Assembly (NCBI GenBank): GCA_947846985.1
Contig: CANTUZ010000025.1
Span: 11,964,100-12,028,099, forward strand
Length of the DNA stretch: 64,000 nucleotides
DNA from: Fratercula arctica
Taxonomy: Eukaryota; Chordata; Aves; Charadriiformes; Alcidae
Direction: 5' to 3'
Shown: one piece after another, positions 1 through 13,578 of the stretch
Numbering within the stretch: the first letter of the stretch is position 1
Layout of the letters: each line of letters starts with the position of its first letter
Made by a program: the position numbers and the translations under genes
Notes under the pieces: model-generated
The model's database searches: none
What the model was told of the DNA's origin: nothing
Seen by the model: the letters and a program-made list of their open reading frames with translations, nothing else

Positions 1-531
1 GTGCTGCATTTACAATACAAAATCTACACAGGAGAAAAGATAAAAAATGAACTGTTTTATTGTACTTGTTCCACCCTGTTTTTTCAGTAAATTAACATGG
101 TTACATTTTCAGAATAATTGTAGTAAAAGCAATGCACTATAAGTGAAGAGGCACAGAAAGTTCAGGTGTCTTTGAGCACAATGGTGTTATGAAAACCTGC
201 CATGCTGGTGCAGAGAGAGGGGGAACTGTGTGTGCTTGGAGACCAGCTGTCAGGAGCTGTGTGTCAGCATGAATTGCTGTGGTGGTGCCTGGACAGGCTC
301 AGCACAGCTCTGTCGCAAGGGATGAGCTCTTTGGTCCCTGGCTCCTGGGGAGATTGGTGCAGTGCAGCCTATCACAGTGAGCTCACTGCCGAGCTGTGGC
401 CAGCGCTCAGCCTGGTGTTTGTTCAGGCTTTTACAATGCCGATATAGCCCTCAATGGGTTGAAACGCAAACTCAGAGTCAGGATTTGCCCCTGTGTGTCA
501 GGCTTGCTAACTCTTCTGCCTCTCTGTAAAG
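1..531 (+). other. HCN1: 3' part of the last HCN1 intron
   Basis: This non-coding stretch precedes the terminal HCN1 exon. It ends in a pyrimidine-rich tract (about 505-526) followed by AG at 530-531. The open frame that starts upstream at 396 is not HCN1-like before 531, which supports intron sequence. No other element was recognised. Confidence 0.75.
505..531 (+). promoter_or_regulatory. HCN1: Splice acceptor of terminal HCN1 exon
   Basis: A pyrimidine-rich tract leads into AG at 530-531. HCN1 homology begins directly after it, with the glycine codon split so that only its last two bases lie in this exon. The upstream exon lies outside the window, so the phase is inferred. Confidence 0.7.
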
Positions 532-1346
532 GGAAGAAGAACTCGATTCTCCTGCAGAAGTTCCAGAAGGACCTCAACACCGGTGTTTTCAACAACCAGG
601 AGAACGAAATCTTGAAGCAAATCGTGAAGCATGACAGAGAGATGGTGCAGACTGTTGCCCCGGTGAGCTTGCAGCAGATGCTCATGCTGAACTCCAGCAC
701 CTCCACCACCAACTCATTGTCACGCATCAGGACACAGTCCCCTCCTGTTTACACCACAAGCAGCCTTTCTCATGGAAACCTGAACTCTACCTCGCCCAGC
801 ACGCAGACACCCCAGCACACCATCATCCTCTCGCCCTGCTCCTACACCACTGCCATTTGCAGCCCACCCATACAGAGCCCTCTGGCTGGCCAAACTTTCC
901 ATTATGTCTCTCCAACCACCTTGCAGCTCTCCCTCATGCAGCAGCAGCTGCAGGCACCCCAGCAGCCACCTGGTGCCGCACAGAAGAATGAGGTCCACAA
1001 GAGCACCCAAACCCTCTACAACACCAACCTGACCCAGGAGGTGCGGCCCCTCTCTGCCTCTCAGCCTTCCCTGCCCCACGAGATCTCCACCCTGATTGCC
1101 AGGCCTCACCCCACCACGGGGGAGTCCATTGCCTCCCTCCCGCAGCCCACCCCTGGCCCCAGCATGCCCCCGGCCAGCCGGGTCACAGTCCCCCAGCGTG
1201 TCTCACTCTTCCGACAGATGTCCTCAGGATCCATGCCCCCAAACTGGGGGGCCACACCGCCCACAGCCCCTCTGCAAAAGGATTCTTCCACAGTCGTAAG
1301 CACAGAGCTTGAGGGAGACAAGCCGTGGTTCGCATCAAACTTATGA
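532..1346 (+). CDS. HCN1: HCN1 terminal coding exon (partial gene)
   Basis: HCN1 is a plasma-membrane cation channel opened by hyperpolarization and modulated by cAMP; it carries the Ih current in neurons. This exon encodes about 270 residues of the cytoplasmic C-terminus. It begins with the conserved stretch after the cyclic-nucleotide-binding domain ([15 protein letters not shown], then [21 protein letters not shown] split over about 586-650). A long Ser/Thr/Pro/Gln-rich disordered tail follows, with a short Gln-rich patch near 935-970. The blocks [31 protein letters not shown] and [11 protein letters not shown] match HCN1 as I know it. The protein ends in SNL, the C-terminal tripeptide used by HCN channels to bind the TRIP8b TPR domain, with TGA at 1344-1346. 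The transmembrane core and CNBD lie upstream, outside the window. The frame is intact and the tail seems somewhat shorter than in mammals at the Gln repeat. Confidence 0.95.
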
Positions 1347-4300
1347 TCTCTGGTAACTGTGAGCAACAGACTTGTAACGAACTGAGAACCATCCCCAGAA
1401 CTGTTTTAGCCTATTTCCTAATGTACCCCATCAGTCTACTATGAGAAAAATACTTTAGACAGCTTTGCCCTACATAACGAATGTAAAAATTTTATATATA
1501 TATAAAAAAAAATTTAAAAAAATTTTTTGAATTCATGTCTTCCTTTCTTGCAATCATTAAAGAAGTCTAAATTCAGCTGTAAATATTATTTATTTTTAAT
1601 GTGCCAACTTTAAAATTGGTCTGACAGATTTCTCTGTTTATGAGGTTTCCTATTTTCATGGGAAAATTGTCAACATAATAACAAACTTCAAACAAGTATA
1701 TTAAAAAAATAAAAATCAACGTAACTAAAACATAGCACTGACAGTGATATTCTGAAACCTTCATTATTTCATTTATTATATAGACATTGTTAATTTCTCG
1801 TGAATAATTTGGTTGTTATTTCCCATTACATTTCATATTTTAGCACTTTCCATTCAGAATTAGATTGGAAAACAAATAAATTGCAAACACCTGCAGTCAA
1901 AAGGCTGGCACTAGCACTCCTCTGGATAGATTGTAACCTCACGACATAGAATCATAGAATGGTTTGGGTTGGAAGGGACATGTCAACCATTCTGTTGTTT
2001 CAGAGAACTGGGTGGACTTCAGTCATCACATTGCTAAAGACTTTTACAAAGACTATAAATATTGCCATTGTAAATAACTTTTTAGATACAAACAAAAATA
2101 GCTGCTGTGTGGTGTATCATTGCAAGGTCTTTGTTTAGGAATTTAGGTTCAGCTCTTCACTTCAAAATTTAGTTTTAAAATTTGTTAAAGCTAAGTGCAA
2201 CACAACTGTTGAATTGTAATGCAATGGCTTAAAACCTACAGTGTTACTTTTACATGTAATGTTTTATGCAAAATTGTATGCTTGATCCTGCAAACCATTT
2301 GTACTTCACCAGTACCATCAATTTTCTTCTCCTTGCCCTCAATAGCATCTGAAAATATTCCGTGCATGCTTTGGCAAAAAAAAAAAAAAGATGATAAAAA
2401 TAGGTTCAGTCAGCCATTTTAGGAAAAGGCTTCTCGGTGTCTTAGAAAATAATAACCATTCATTAATTGTGTCTACCTTAAAATTTCTATAATGCTGACT
2501 TTGAATCTCTGGTTTAAGTCTAGAAGTGAGGTTTTTCATTTAAAGGATTATTTGTAAACCACAGCTTGATTTAGGCTTTCAGATGCTTTCTGTATCTTCA
2601 CTGTAGTTTTGTAGTTGACTGCGGTATTAATTTAAAAAAATTATTTATAATATAGCATCAAGTCTGTCTGGAAATGCACGATTTGCTCTGTGTATATTGT
2701 AATTAAATGGCTAGTATATCCTAAGGCATGTAGTGCCAAGCATAGCCCATAGGTATGAGGTTTATTATTTTTTATGTCCTCAAAACAGAAAGGAAATGGT
2801 GACAGAAAGCAGTGTTAAAGCATACTGTTCTGTGAATGTTTTGTTTTGTTTTCTCAAACCTTCACATTATGTTATCCACAAAAAAAGTTCTTTCGTAATC
2901 ATTTGTGCCTGATTTGTCACATTAAATAGAGATTGAAACTAAATGTGTCATAATTTAACTAATTGAAAAAATCGGCATTATGGATATGATACAAGCATAT
3001 ATTCTGTTCCTTAAAACCCAGCTGACTCATGTGAAGGAAGTGAATGCAAAGGAGTTCTTTTCCCATTAATGCTGAATTTAACAATGCATGGAAAAATTTA
3101 ATAACATCACAAACTACGTAATGCAGTGAATAAAGATGTACTTGAGAGCCAAGTAAATATTCTGAAGCTAACAGAGCTTGAACCCATGCTGCCTGTTACA
3201 CCTTTGACTAAAGTGGTACATCAAATAAAAATTTTAAAAAAACTTCCAGTTTTTACTGACTACCACTCACCAGTAAAAATCAATGTAATTAACCCATTAA
3301 CATGCTGCTGCCATTAATCCAAGTGGCCCAGAGTAATATACGAAGAAGCAATTGTTTAAAAGTGTTTGGAACATTATGGATATGCTGCAAGACCATTTAT
3401 ATCAGTACAATACCACTTATATTATTTTAATACTAACAAATTCTGTCAGTTAATTAAGATCATATACTGATCTTTCAAACTGTTTAAAGTTTACATTTGC
3501 TAGGAGAAACAGGGTTAGTAGCAAAATATTTTTATATATATTTTTATTTTATTTTAAGCACTATGAAGAAATATCAATTCACATGGTCTTTCAGTTAAAC
3601 CATAATAATTTTGAATGACTTTGTAATAGCATGGACAATATCTAGGATTTGTATGTTAATTCAAAAAAAAGGTACAGGGTATAAAATTATATACGTATGT
3701 ATATGTATGTATGAATGTATATATACTTAGATTAAGAAACCCACATTCCTGTAATATAAAGATCCATTGCTAGTTTCAGAAGTGACCTATTTTCTCTGTA
3801 CATAAGTAAGCCCATAAGTAGGAAATCTCAAATCTGTACAGGATGAAATATAGTAATGAAAAAGGTTGGATCTTACTGCTGCTGGGAAGACTATAGACCT
3901 GATTCTTATAATAACTGTATGACCAGGGATGAGTTAGATTTTTTTCTTTTGTCTTTGCTTAAAGCCATAAAAAATATATAAAATATTATTAATAAATTGA
4001 AGAAAATATATACACAATAAAACCATGAATATTTTTTGGTTCCAATCTTTATAAGCGAGCAAGTTTTGCTTTACCATGAAAGAAGAACTGTTTGTTTTTC
4101 TCTTTTCTTTGTTCTGAGCCCCAGATTATATGCACTAAGTATGGGGAGGTGAGGAAAAAAAAGCCTGAGTGCACAGTAGGAAAAAGAGGGCTTAGAAATT
4201 CGAGGATACTATCTGATTTACTCAAGCAATTCCTAAGCAATATTTCCTCTTTAGATTAGAGGAATTTATTGTTCTAAAAAAACATTTCCCCCACAAACCT

Positions 4301-6785
4301 CTCATTTAAGCCATTACCACTAAACCTGTAATATTTCTTGAGTACAAATATTTCAAACTGAAGTTTTAAATATCCTGGGGGAGAATCCCAAGTAGTTGTT
4401 AGTGTAACTTAAGAAAACTATATTCTATCATATGTTCACTTTATCTTCATATCACTGTATATATCTATATGTACCTACACACCAAATTATATATTTTTAA
4501 AAGTCTGTCCATTTCTAATATCTATTTCTACCTCAGCTTAATTTCTCTTACCTTAATTTTAATTTAAAAAGCAGAAGCAGAACTGAAACTAAAGTAGATT
4601 TTATTTTAAACATCAAACTTTCATGTCTTGATGCATGTCATTAAGATTTAAGCTTAATATTTCTATTTTCAAAATTTACTCATGTGAGTTCTCACACTGA
4701 CTTTAGTATGTCTATCCATGTGAGTTCTTTTCTACTTTATAGGTGACATTGTCCAGTGAAGAAAAATGTTTTGTTTTAAAAATAAGATATTGGATTTTTA
4801 AACAAACCTGCGATTCAATTGCTCTGGGAATACGCAGTGACGTTAGTAATTTCTGCTGTTCCAAAGTCCTCTGTTCACACAAAAAATGTTACAAGATAGG
4901 AACAGAAAGTGTTTGTTTAGAAATCATGGGTCTGAGCTACAAGCATTAGCTGGTACATTCTAGGACACGTTATAAGATTTGGGTGTGCACAATTTATTTG
5001 TTTAGCAGATTTGGCCTTTCCCCTCCCATCTTTATTTTTGAGCAAGGGAGAGTAAGAGCGTTAAAATTGCCCTAGACCATATCCTCTGAGAAATACATGT
5101 TGTGAATCTTGAATCTATACATTTTTACCAACAATCAGTACCCAGTGCTCCTTTGCATACTTAGCAATTTGAATCACCTACTTGATTGGTGTGATGGGTC
5201 ATAAAGACAGATGGCATAATTTCTGGTCCATGATTACATTTCCCTCACCTCTGCGAACAGATGCAATATCTTTGCATGCAATATCTTAAGAACTTATGGC
5301 AGCACTGAATTTTTCAGGTCAAGATATGGTAACATTTTAGAAAGAGAAACACAGTGATAGTAGACAAGCAGAGTATCCAGCTAAATGAATTGATTTTAAA
5401 TCTACCTATGTACCTTCCATATATATTTTAAAATACTGCTACGTGTATGTGCACCCAATTAAAAAAGATATATGTTGTGAGAATGAAAACCACATTTACC
5501 GACTACATTAGATGATTTAAGATGTACACCATGGCGAAGGTGATCCTTGGCCTATGAATTGAAAGACTCAAGCAAACAGTTGAACTGAAACTAAATTTTG
5601 CACCATCCATGAAACTGTTCCAGATATGTGATGTTATTTCACCTGCTTGCAGAAGATACCATATTTCTTACTATTCTCCAGTTTTACATGTCAGATTTGT
5701 AGTATAGTTCCCCCTACACTCTGCTTTGAAGACAATATCTGCAGTACTGAGTTAGTTCTTGCTGAAAGGTCAGTGGTAAATTTGGATAGAGTAGAACCAC
5801 AGACCAAAAGAGAAAGGAAGGTGTCAAATACCAAGTCTACAACCAGTCTAAATTAGCCTGTGCATGAAAGGGAAGCAGGTACTTGACCCATTTCTCTGGA
5901 AAGTCTGCAGACACCTGCAGGGATTCTGATACTGAACCATGGGTCTCAACAAACTCAGGGTCCAATCTGAAATGCATCTTCAATGTCAGCTACTTCTGGA
6001 CTCTGCAGTTACTGAAAAGTTTACATAGACACAGGCATTAGCAAAGCATCTTATCTGTCTTCTATTTAATGACTACTTTACTCTTTTATAGGTTCCATAT
6101 TGCACTTGACATCACAAAATGCACTTGACATTCTCTGGGTGGTACACTGAGCATGACCATTGCTCATGGATTTACTTTCTCCTTTTCTTTAAGGAGCAAA
6201 ATGTGTGCAATCTGTGTCCTGTTTTGTTGCTGCAGCGTAGGGGGTTTAAATGGAGAGACCTGGTTTTGAAGTAAGAAAAGCTCCTGTGTATCAGAGGGCA
6301 ATAACTGCAGATTTTAGTGTTATCTCCCATTTCTTTTTTTGCTTCAGGGCGTGAAGCCAGAACATCACTGTACTGGTGGTGAAAGGCAACAAATCATGAA
6401 AGTAACCCACAAAACTATGATAAACCTGTCTTTGGCAGCCACAGGCTATAATCAGAAAAGGTTACTTGTCCTGCAATCATTAGGGGTAAACAGAGGCATG
6501 CATTATTTTGAAATCCATCTAGAAGAAAATATCAAGAATATGATTGAATTCTATCTATTTGTACATTAAGTTTTGTTTTAACACTACAGTTGGGGGAAGA
6601 GGAATTCATTATAGATAGTAACAGCAACTCTAGGATAAATAAATATAGTATCTAGTGACTATGCTTACCACTCTAGAACAAATGAGTATTGGGAGGAAAA
6701 GAGGTGTAACTCATTTAACCATTAATATCTAAGAATATAACTCATACAAATTGCATTTTGTGATGGAACATCTTATCCCAATAAA
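1347..6785 (+). other. HCN1: Probable long HCN1 3'UTR, AT-rich
   Basis: No further coding region is recognisable. HCN1 mRNAs in other vertebrates carry a 3'UTR of several kilobases, so much of this AT-rich DNA is probably transcribed. Candidate polyadenylation signals AATAAA are seen at 1875-1880, 3991-3996, 4016-4021 and 6780-6785; the 4016 signal is followed by a T-rich stretch. Which is used cannot be told from sequence, and the end given here is a guess. Simple TA/GTAT-type sequence lies at about 3690-3725. Confidence 0.45.
1944..1982 (-). repeat. CR1 3' tail remnant
   Basis: The TAGAATCATAGAATGG block followed by GGTTGGAAGGGACA is the reverse complement of the CR1 LINE 3' end. Only about 40 bases remain, so it is either an extremely truncated insertion or an old remnant inside the likely HCN1 3'UTR. 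Confidence 0.75.
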
Positions 6786-7734
6786 CATCATGTAAATTTG
6801 TTAAAAGTTCATTGGCACTAGCACTTTGAAGCTATGCCTGTACAGCAAAATGATGGAAAGCTATTCAGTAATGTATAAAGAAAAAAATTAAACTAAAAGA
6901 TAATGAATATAACAAAACTGAAACATATTCAGATATCTACATATATCTAAATCTCCTGCACAGGCTTTTATGCAGACAGCAGTGCAGCCCAGCCTTCTAC
7001 ACCTTGAATGCAAAGAATACATATTGGATGTTAACTTTGTTACAACTATCTGTGATCTCCAGCCATTGCTAAGTGGATGCAATACCATTCTCAGTGGCTG
7101 ACAAGACAGTTTTTCAGCCAGCAGAAGAATGTTGGGAATCAAAACTATTGCTTCCAAACTTTAGGTGCAGGGAAATGTTTTAGCCAAAAGTATTTGCTAA
7201 TCTTAAACTGTTAGCAGGTATTAAAATATTAAATATTTAGACATTTTATTTTAGATTTTTTTCATCAAGTAGTATCTAGAACCCTCATTTATACCATATA
7301 CCAAGATTACACCATATACTAAGATTAAATTTCTATCAGTATGGGTAAGTTTTGATTATTACCTTTATTTCTTATATTTCCTGTTGGCGCTAGAGAATAG
7401 TGTTTAAATGCAACAACCCCCCCCCCCCCCGACCCAGCAGAACTGAACAGAGGGTTTTCTTTAAGGTCCAAGTGAAGAAATTTCACACTATACCAGGCAC
7501 TATGAATAAAAATTCTTCAGTTCTGCTCCCACAGTCTCACTGCAGGACCAGCCCTTAGCTTTAGTGCATCTGTTCTGCACAGGATTATTCTTTTAGTAGT
7601 TTATTCACTAGCCTTTTTTCTAGTCTTCCCAAGTCCTGCTTGAATTTTCACTCTCCTCTTCAGGACAAACACAGGCCATTTACAGTGATTACCTGCCTTT
7701 TAAGCCTGTTTAAATGATATGGGTTGCATGGGTT
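6786..7734. other. Unannotated intergenic DNA with C14 run
   Basis: Nothing coding or repeat-like was recognised apart from a run of 14 C at 7417-7430. Confidence 0.5.
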
Positions 7735-8735
7735 GTGGGACTGGTGCAAAGTCCAGCTAGTGGTCAGTAACTAGCAGCATCCCTCTGGGATCACTACTCA
7801 GGCCAATACCATTTAATGTCTTATTAACAATGGTGATGGTGGGACAGAGTGCAAGTTTTCCAATAGCCCAAATTGACAGGGGAGGATGGGGGAGTGGGAG
7901 CTCTTCAATGAGCCCTCAACAAGCTGGAGAAATAGGCTGACATTGATCTTATGAAGGTCAACAAAAGCAAGTGCAAAGTCTTGGATCTGGCATGTAATAA
8001 CCCTATTCAACATTACAGGCCGGGGGATGGCTGTGGAGGAAACAGCTTTGCAGAAAAACTGGAGGACCTGTGAACTACAAGGTGAACATGAGCCAGGGTT
8101 GTGCCCTAACAGTAAAGGTGGCAAACAGCATGCCGAGCTGTATTAGCAAGGTAGCAGCCAGCAGGCTGAGGGAAGTGATCCTTCCTCTCAGTTCAGCACT
8201 TGTGAGACTGAATCAGGAGTATTGTGTCCAGTTTTGGGCCCCCCAATACAAGGGAGACATTGACCAACTGGAGTGAGTCCAGCAAAGGATCAGCAAGATA
8301 TCCAGGGGTCTGGAACAAGTATGGTACAAGGAGAAGCTGAGAGCTGGGCTTGTTTAGCCTTAAGTCGGAGTGCGGGGGGGGGGCTTGGGGAGACCTTATT
8401 GCTGTCTATGAATACCTGATCGGAAGATACAGATGAGATAGAGTCAGACTCTTCTTGCTGGTGCACAGCAATAGGTTGAGAAGTGATGAACATAAGATGG
8501 AACATGAAAAATTCCAATTAGATATAAAGGAAAAATGCTTTTTACTAATAGGGTAGACAAACACTTGAACACAAGCTCAGTGAGGCTGTAGGATCTCCAT
8601 CCTTGAAGGTGTTCAAGACTCAGCTAGGCATGACCCTGAGCAACCTGACCTAATTAGACCTGTTTTGAGCAGGGTGTTGTAATACATAGGCCTCAGAGGT
8701 CACTTACAACCTAAATTATTCTGTGATTGTATGAT
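7735..8735 (+). mobile_element. Old CR1 LINE, 5'-truncated
   Basis: This is plus-strand CR1 from the RT domain of ORF2 to the 3' end. Recognisable CR1 landmarks in order are the region encoding the FNxxINND-type motif (about 7815), the ATGAGCC-type block (8086), AATCAGGAGTATTGTGTCCAG (near 8210), the block equivalent to 'gagaagctgagagctgggcttgtttagcct' (about 8330-8360), and the CR1 tail ending in ATTCTGTGATTGTATGATT at about 8717-8735. It is heavily diverged with many frame breaks, so it is older than the CR1 copies in the 29-37 kb cluster. Confidence 0.85.
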
Positions 8736-11700
8736 TGCAATGTCGCCATCTGTGCCCACCCCTCCTGATGGCCCAGCACCAGCCACTTCGTCTGAACAAG
8801 CTTGGATCCAGTGGCCTATGTCACAAGTTGCAGCCACCACTTCTTTGTTGTTAATACAGAGCCTTATCCTGGCATGGAGGTTGCAGAGCAGCCCTTGTAC
8901 AAGGAGTTTTAGGAGAAGTGAAGTTTCATGAAATCGCTCCTCTAGATAAAAGAAAGGGATGCAGAGAAGGATGCAAAGGAGTGGAGAAAAGGAAAAGTCA
9001 ATAAAATGTCTCAGGTAATACAGTGTCCTTCAGGCTGGAAAATCCTTAAGTAAAACTGCCAATTCTTTTCTCAGGCAGTGTTATTTCTGCATGAATGCGA
9101 GCCTCTTCCATTCATTCTACTGACAAGTATCTGTACTATCTCTCACACTTAATACTATGGTGCCAGCAGGCTGGGCTGCACTCCCTTCTGTCTCCTGTTA
9201 TAAACCAGCACAGAAATTGTCAGCAAACTTGTGGTTATATAGCCGAAACTCAGCCTTCATTTGTGGCAGCAGTGCAACAGGCAAAATTAAAGCTGATATA
9301 AGCATATCTCTTATGCTTCTGTGTGGATTATAGCTCAGCATCTTCATCTGTAATACAGAAATCAGGGTATACTTATTTTGTACGCACTGTCACTGTTTGC
9401 ACACAAGTGGAATATGGCCCTGCATGTTTACTCTGTATTGAAGGGAATTAGCTATTTTGTTCAGCTACAAATCAAATTGATTTTGTGTGTGTGCAACGGT
9501 TGTTTGTGGCCCAATAATACTGAAAAATCAAAGGTAAGAAGGAGAGCTAATACCTGTGAACACTGCTATTTGAGGAGACAAGTCTTCAACTGGTTGTGTG
9601 CTTCTTCCAGACATGCCTGGATTGTGTTACAGCCATTGTTCTTCATTCAGGCAGTGACTTCAACTAGACTTCAGAAAAGCTGGTTATCAACTTTGTTTCA
9701 TTTTTGAGGATAAAAGGTGCTTTCTGGTTGAAATTTGAGCAGTACACAGTCTAGTAGTTTTACTACTTAGTGAGATCGTTTCAGTGAGATCTCTACTCAC
9801 TGAAGATGAGTATCATCTATTTCAGTGAGATCACTACTTAGTGAGATCTCAGTTACTGAGATCGTTTTTTCATTTCAGAGGATGGACTCATGGCAGTTTG
9901 AAACATTTCCTCCCAGTCTGCAGATCTTGCAGCCAGAAGCGTGTGGTAGTTAACATCTGAGCTGGCTAAAAAGACCAGAGAGGAACTGCTGACCAATGCA
10001 ATTGCAGATTGCTCTTGGTAGTATCTCATTTAATTAGGAGATTCAATATTCATTGGTTATTAGCATGAAGCAGTGGTATACTTCATACTGCTGCAAGTTT
10101 ATTATGTATCTGAAATTTGGTAGTAGATTCTCTACATCAAAGGAGGCTTTAGTCATTTTTAGGTATATGCTGCACAGTTCAAGGCACTACTTTTCAGAGT
10201 CAGCTCTGAGTCATTGACCCATACATAAAGATTTCTGCAAGTAGCCAGTCTTACAAGAAGCTTCTGCTTCTTTCCTTTTGGCTCACATATCATACTCAGA
10301 AATATGGATTCAAATGAAGATTTCTGAGGATGATGCACAAGCCAAAAGAAACACAGCACAAGTTTCTTATCCCAAGGGAAGCCTTCTGGCCATGTTTTTG
10401 GAAGAAATAAAAACAAGTTGTGCTTTGAACAAATCTAATTTACAGCCATTGAGACACATAAGATGCAGAGCCTTACACAGCTGAGTTTTTACAGCCACTT
10501 TTTTAGAGTGGAACTACTTTTCCAAGAATGATGGTTTTGCCCAGTTAGTTACATCTTGGACTGTGCGGAACCTGTATCTATTAAAGGACATACAAAATTG
10601 CAAAACACTGTGTTACACTTTCTGGCCCCAAGTAGAAATTCTTCATTTCATAGAACCCACAGTGGTCAGCTTGCTTTATTGTGAGAAATAAAAAATTTAA
10701 GATAATCTGAAAATTAAAATACTAACATATGTGTCTGCTACTCTCTTATTTAAGATTTCTTTTTCCATGCTCCCCTAGCCTATCATCCTTGCATTAATTT
10801 CTTTCTCCATTGTGTTAGTAATAATGCCCTCTTTTATTGCCTTTAATTACTTTATTTTGTTGTAAACTTGTGCTATTGGTTATTCACTTTTTTTCTTAAC
10901 AGCTAATTAATAATTTAGTTTATTTAAGGATAGCCTTACATCTGTAAAGATAATTTGTAAGCCCTTGTAATTAATTAAAGTGTCAGGTCAATCTGGCAAT
11001 TTTGTTCATTGCCATCAGGTGTACTGAATCTTAAATACATTACCAGAGCCCTGATGCTGAAATAGACATTTTAACATTTCTATTGGTCTATGTACAGGCA
11101 ATCAGACTCTACACCCAAGTTTAAAAGAAGAAAAGGCAATTGCATTAACTACTGATGTGTGGAAAGCAATTTTTGCAGTGACCTACTTTGCAGCTTTTGT
11201 TTCTTTAGTTTGTCGTATGTCGTGTGCTGAAGGAAGGTCCTGTGGATTTCACTGGTACTGTTGGAGGGATGCAGACTTTTTGGTTTTCCTGTGGTAAGAA
11301 CATGAGATCATTGTCAGTTCCTAAAACTGAAAGAGGTAATAGGAAATGAATGGCTAATGCTACTTTTTTTTGAACACAAATAAGAGTTCATGCTGTCTAT
11401 GTTTGTAGTGAAATGTAAATGTGGTTTCTCAGATACGTGCTCTAAGTGGAAAAGATACAGTTTCAGTCTATGCAGTCTGTGGAGTGTTCATCCTATGAAT
11501 GAAATGAACAGCTCTGCTAACACTAGAGTTCTGCTGATCAATTTTTTGTCTGGGAAGGGCCCTGCAGCTTAGGGACTCCATGTATCCCCATTGCAGCTGC
11601 ATCAATGGAATCCTGTAGTGCAAGCTCAGGAAACAAATAGTATATGCAACTTTAGTGACTGCATTTAAATTTACAGAGTCAACCATTTAAACAAACTTCC

Positions 11701-13321
11701 TAGCAGAAAATATTTCCTGAGCTAATCTGTGCTCTAAAGATGTGTATAGTCTGTTTTGAAAAAAGAGTCAAACTTTATTTTTTCTCTGTCCTGGAAATCT
11801 TTGTTGTAAGAATTGTATACAGCTTTGCGAAGAAAGGAAAACTGTGATATAAAACAAACTTATGGTGTTTGTGATAGTGGTTGTGTTCACTCTAAGTGAA
11901 ATAGAAGTCAAGCAGTGAATTAATTATATATCAGGCACAGTTCATATCTGTGACAGAACAGTTCAGTGTTGAAAAGGTAGTGTCAGTAATGACCTGTTAG
12001 TGTAATGGAAACTGAGAAGTTGGGTGTGATTACCTGAGAAAAGATTGCTTTCCTTTCTATTAATTACCCTCCCTGTGAATTGTAGATAGGTCATATCTTT
12101 TGAAGCTTTCTGTAAAATCATTAAAGTCTCATTATAGGAGCAAATATGGTCACTGGCTCATATGACATACAGTATTTAGATTTGGGGTTTCTAAAATTGA
12201 AAAGAGATGAATTGAAATGAGATATTTTAATTTCTTTTCAGTTCTTAATAAGTTTTTTTTCCTATGTAAAATAGTAACAGAAGAACAAATTTGATTAACT
12301 TCTCTATTTGACTAAAAACCACATCTTCAGATATAATTTCCAGTTTGCCTCACCTAAGAAAACTCCAGGAAGTGGTACAAATTGTATTTTATTCATATTT
12401 GATTCACTCCTTTTTCACGACACATGTAACTGCTGCTTTAGGGAGCTTGCAATGGTGCAAAAGGCATGTACTGTAGCTTCTAGAAGACATTTGTTTGTTG
12501 AGAAAATATTTTTATTAGCTAATTAGCTTAAAATTAATTTGGGTTCTTTTCAGGGATATATAGTCAGCTGTCCTGAATTATTTTTTTTGTGTTTTGTTTG
12601 TTTTTTTTTTTTTTTTAAATGCACAGAAAAGTAAAGATATGCATTACACAGACCCAGAAATTTGAGGGGGAAGAGGGATGATGAGATACTTACTTTTTTT
12701 TTTAATTTTTTTTTTTTTTTTACGTACTAATAAGGAGTTGAAAGGGATCTTCCTTATCCATCAGATCTGTTTCCTGCTGGATTCCTTTACTAGTTAGAGG
12801 ATTTACCCTTAACTCATCCTATTGAAAGAATATTGTAGAACATCACATGTGTGATGATTAAAAATAAAAAAAAAAAAAACCAAATAAACCCTCCAAACTT
12901 TCATCCCACAGTTCTTTCTAGACAGTTTGTATTTTGTAAATGTCCTCTCTGTCTACTATGAAGAAATTTAACTCTATTCCAGCAAAAACCAGTGCATTCT
13001 TACAGAAAACATCTAATATTTTCCTAGCTAGTCAACATAACTAGCAAAGATATTAATGATCTCTAACCAGCTCCCAGAATAATCTGGGAGACAAGGAAAC
13101 ATCGTTATCCTCAATTTACAGATGGGGAACAGAGTAACAGGGCTAGAAATCATTGTCAATCAGGAGTCAAACCATATCTTTGCTTTTAAGAGAGCCTCAA
13201 CTTCATGCTGCATCAGACAGTTCATGTGGCTTTTACTGTAAATCTTTTGAACCCTTATGTACCTCCCCTGAACTCAGGCTGTTGTCCAAAACAATGTCCA
13301 AGTGGTGTAAATCCTGACGAT
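8736..13321. other. Intergenic DNA, no gene seen
   Basis: AT-rich sequence with only short, non-homologous open frames. It contains poly-T runs at about 12600-12616 and 12694-12721, a poly-A run near 12867 and a short GTGAGATC-based repeat at 9764-9870 (listed separately). Confidence 0.5.
9764..9870 (+). repeat. Short imperfect repeat of a GTGAGATC unit
   Basis: The motif (C/A)AGTGAGATC or close variants recurs about five times within roughly 105 bases (for example at 9769, 9783, 9823 and 9840), separated by related CTACT-containing spacers. It looks like a small local tandem duplication. No function is evident. Confidence 0.6.
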
Positions 13322-13578
13322 TAAGGGCTCCTATGAGGAGCAGCTAAGGAGTTTGGGCTTGTCTAGTTTGGAGAAAAGGAGGCTGAGGGGCGACCTCATT
13401 GCTCTCTACAGCTTCCTGAGGAGGGGAGTCAGAGAGGGAGCTTCTCCCAGGTATCCAGTGATAGGACGTGTGGGAATGGTTCAAAGCTGCATCGGGGAGG
13501 TTCAGACTTGACATTAGGAAGCATTTCTTTACTGAGAGGGTAGCCAAACTCTGGAACAGGCTTCCTAGAGACATGATC
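13322..13578 (+). mobile_element. CR1 3'-region fragment
   Basis: Plus-strand homology to the C-terminal part of CR1 ORF2: the blocks encoding the [15 protein letters not shown], [18 protein letters not shown] and NRLPRD-like segments are visible in order. Both ends are missing, including the CR1 tail. It is an old fragment without coding capacity. Confidence 0.85.

Noticed and set aside
202..447. 81-codon frame upstream of HCN1
   Set aside because: Lies before the splice acceptor, without homology; intronic.
720..1109. 129-codon minus-strand frame over the HCN1 exon
   Set aside because: Shadow of the HCN1 coding sequence in the opposite direction.
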